From the NCBI GenBank assembly GCA_016209865.1, contig JACQVL010000224.1, forward strand, positions 1 to 7,802: a DNA stretch of 7,802 bases, read 5' to 3'. The DNA is from Candidatus Latescibacterota bacterium (GTDB taxonomy: Bacteria; JAAXHH01; JACQVL01). Each line of letters begins with the position of its first letter. Position 1 is the stretch's first letter. The notes under the pieces are model-generated. The model ran no database searches. It saw only the letters and a program-made list of their open reading frames with translations, and was not told the DNA's origin. Both the position numbers and the translations under genes were made by a program. Shown here piece by piece: positions 5,767-7,802 of the stretch.

Positions 5767-7802
5767 ATGTCTTCGATCCGGCGCGTTCATTTTGGGGTAG
5801 CCTGGCTGGCGTTGTCCTTGATCGTGACCTGGCCTGGGAATCCCCAGGCTGGTGTGTACCGGGCGCAGGTCGGGCTGGATCTCGGTCCTGAGACAGCGGT
5901 GATTGCGCTCCGCGCAGTGGATATCGACGGAGACGGAGTCAAGGAGTTATTGGCGATCACCGATGATGGTCTGAAGGTCTACCGCTGGAACGTAACAGCG
6001 TATCAAGAGATTCCGAGTGCGAACTCCGACGAACTGGCCGAAGACGGGATTCCCACCGGTTTTGCGTTCGGAGATGTGGATCCCACTCATCCCGGCACCG
6101 AGGTCATCTTTACAGTCCTCGATCAGGACGCGGCGACCGGGATAGACTTCGGTGGGTTCGTCGAGGTCTTCTCCTGGAATGCCGCGCAAAGCCGGTTTGT
6201 CCGCATCCTGCGCACGGCGGATCTGATCCAGAACGATGACGGCGGTCTCCTGGCCGGTCCGGCCATCGCCGATGTCGATGGGGACGGGGCCATGGAGATC
6301 GTCGTGGTGGTCGCGAGCGCTGACAGTGCGAACTTCCAGACACTCGAGGATCGATTGGATGCTGAAGAGAACAACCCCTTCGTCTCGCCTCTCTTCCGCA
6401 GCCGGCTCGTCGTGTTGGAACGCGACGGCACCGTGACCTCCACCGTGGAGCTTGGCAACGGCGCCGCCTACGTGCTCGCCGCAGGACAACTCGACGGGGA
6501 TGCCGCCGCTGAAGTTACCGTCGGCATCGCAGACCTGAACTATGCCAACATCAATCAGGTGTTCAACGACAGCTACGTTTTCGGCCATCAGTTCGATAAC
6601 CCGGGGGGACAGTCATCCAGCAAGACCCTGGCCGCGTTCCTGGACAGGATCAAACCCCTCACCAAGACGGTGTTCAACGATGTGGTCGTGCCGTCGGCCT
6701 TGCCCCGCCCGATTGCGCGTCTCCTGGCGACTCCTGCGTTACAACGGGCGGCCACGGTCGTTCCTGTCCCCGTGTTTCCGCTCACGACGCGACCATCCCT
6801 CACAAAACCGATTGCGACCCTGGACCATGAATACAGCGGCTATTTCACGACCATCACCCGTACCGACACCGCCTTGACTACGCCCGCGCCCAGCCTCCCG
6901 GGCGCCTTATTCCAGGTCACCCTCAAAGCCGTCAACGGGGGAAGTGTCAGCACATTGAACAGTCATGATGGTCTCGACCTGAACCTGACCCTGGCCGACC
7001 TGGATGGCGATGGCCTCGACGAAATCGCCGTGAAGACGATCGATCTTAATACTGGGGTCATCAACGCGATCGTCGATAGTCTCCATCTTATCAAAGTCAC
7101 CGAGACAGAAACCGACCGGCTCCTGGACCCTGTCACTGGTCAGCCGCAGTTCCAGGATACGGATGTCTTCCCCGAACCACAGCGTCTGCCGACGAACCTC
7201 TCGGATTTTCCGATCTCCGGTGCGCTCTCTCTCTTGAGTCGCACCGGGACCCCACTCTGGACATACAGCACCCCGGCCTTCTCCGTCGTAACCCCGTTCC
7301 TAAGCCCCCTGGAAGTCGTTGATTTCAGGAACCAGGGCAAGCGCTTAGTTATGGGATCGACAGCCTTCGACCTGCCGCACCTGAATGCCATCCTGGCCGG
7401 TGCTGATCAAGAGTTCCAACGCTTCCGGACATTCCTGCCCGACAGTACCGATTTTTTCTTCCCGGACGTCCCTCCTATCACGGATCCGCTCTTCACGATG
7501 ACGCTCCAGTACTTCAGCATCAACGGCCAGGAAGCTGAGATCACCCAGGACGAGATTCTCACGTCGAGTGTCGCTGGAAATGGCGACGCGTTGACGGCGA
7601 CCCTGGATCTCGACTATCCGGTGATCAACCAGCTTATCACGGAATTGAACGCGAACGGCCAACAGATGATCGCCGAGCGGACCGGGCCAGCATGGACAGA
7701 TTCACTCCAGCGCTACCGCCAGGAGGTCGATGCGGTCGTCCAGATCCACAACGACTGGGCCCAAGCGCATGCAGCCTGGGAACAGGGGGGGCGGCAAGGA
7801 GC
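5767..7802 (+). CDS. Exported FG-GAP/VCBS-repeat protein, 3' end outside the window
   Basis: The frame is open from the ATG at 5767 to the window edge: 678 residues without a stop. A signal peptide is likely, with basic residues 5-6, a hydrophobic core (about 10-22) and a cut near Q-A (27-28). Acidic, Gly-rich motifs of the FG-GAP/VCBS type recur at V-D-I-D-G-D-G (51-57), G-D-V-D-P (102-106), D-V-D-G-D-G (169-174), Q-L-D-G-D (241-245, degenerate) and D-L-D-G-D-G (411-416). Most are followed by E-hydrophobic strands such as M-E-I-V-V-V. In integrins and secreted bacterial proteins such repeats build a calcium-binding beta-propeller. Residues 284-400 lack repeats and are Pro/Thr-rich; residues 616-675 look helical and charged. 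The protein probably acts outside the cytoplasm in binding or adhesion. No sorting signal is visible, but the C-terminus is missing. It follows two barrel genes, suggesting a shared envelope role. Confidence 0.83.
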   Translation, partial: MSSIRRVHFGVAWLALSLIVTWPGNPQAGVYRAQVGLDLGPETAVIALRAVDIDGDGVKELLAITDDGLKVYRWNVTAYQEIPSANSDELAEDGIPTGFAFGDVDPTHPGTEVIFTVLDQDAATGIDFGGFVEVFSWNAAQSRFVRILRTADLIQNDDGGLLAGPAIADVDGDGAMEIVVVVASADSANFQTLEDRLDAEENNPFVSPLFRSRLVVLERDGTVTSTVELGNGAAYVLAAGQLDGDAAAEVTVGIADLNYANINQVFNDSYVFGHQFDNPGGQSSSKTLAAFLDRIKPLTKTVFNDVVVPSALPRPIARLLATPALQRAATVVPVPVFPLTTRPSLTKPIATLDHEYSGYFTTITRTDTALTTPAPSLPGALFQVTLKAVNGGSVSTLNSHDGLDLNLTLADLDGDGLDEIAVKTIDLNTGVINAIVDSLHLIKVTETETDRLLDPVTGQPQFQDTDVFPEPQRLPTNLSDFPISGALSLLSRTGTPLWTYSTPAFSVVTPFLSPLEVVDFRNQGKRLVMGSTAFDLPHLNAILAGADQEFQRFRTFLPDSTDFFFPDVPPITDPLFTMTLQYFSINGQEAEITQDEILTSSVAGNGDALTATLDLDYPVINQLITELNANGQQMIAERTGPAWTDSLQRYRQEVDAVVQIHNDWAQAHAAWEQGGRQG

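Noticed and set aside
5947-6588. Minus-strand frame of 213 codons inside the FG-GAP gene
   Set aside because: It is the reverse reading of the repeated Asp/Gly codons; the plus-strand frame has signal peptide, ribosome binding site and repeats.

Overview
The window reads as chromosomal DNA from a moderately GC-rich, diderm (Gram-negative-type) bacterium. Two genes encode signal-peptide-bearing, outer-membrane-barrel-like proteins ending in a C-terminal phenylalanine, which implies an outer membrane. I cannot assign a phylum. The enolase-superfamily subtype next to an SDR gene and the FG-GAP protein resemble what I recall from large-genome environmental lineages (Planctomycetes-like, Poribacteria-like), but that is recollection, not a search result.

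Layout. (1) Bases 1-1480, plus strand: the last 68 codons of a short-chain dehydrogenase/reductase, joined by an ATGA overlap to a complete mandelate racemase/muconate lactonizing-like (enolase superfamily) gene. The pair looks like a translationally coupled catabolic operon, but the second enzyme lacks several canonical active-site residues. (2) About 1485-2678, minus strand: a lone tnpB-type element (IS200/IS605 superfamily, IS1341-like, no tnpA in the window). It has an intact RuvC triad and zinc ribbon, a terminal hairpin where the omega RNA/reRNA scaffold should end, and a near-consensus sigma-70-type promoter placed so that the tnpB mRNA would be essentially leaderless. (3) Bases 2679-7802, plus strand: three envelope or secreted protein genes in a row. 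Two are predicted outer-membrane beta-barrels 26 bases apart. After a 68-base gap carrying a perfect 8-bp hairpin comes a large exported FG-GAP/VCBS-repeat protein that runs off the right edge.

How the parts relate. The tnpB element sits between the two plus-strand gene groups, convergent with the enolase-like gene (42 bases between stops) and divergent from the first barrel gene (37 bases between start codons). Its promoter -35 box touches the barrel gene's start region, so the barrel operon's current promoter probably lies in or at the edge of the element. Any omega RNA guide would read antisense into the 3' end of the enolase-like gene. The barrel-barrel-FG-GAP cluster is the least explained part: it could be an export or surface-display unit, but the sequence shows only gene order and protein class. 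No gene-free stretch exceeds 70 bases, and I saw no tRNA, rRNA or CRISPR array.
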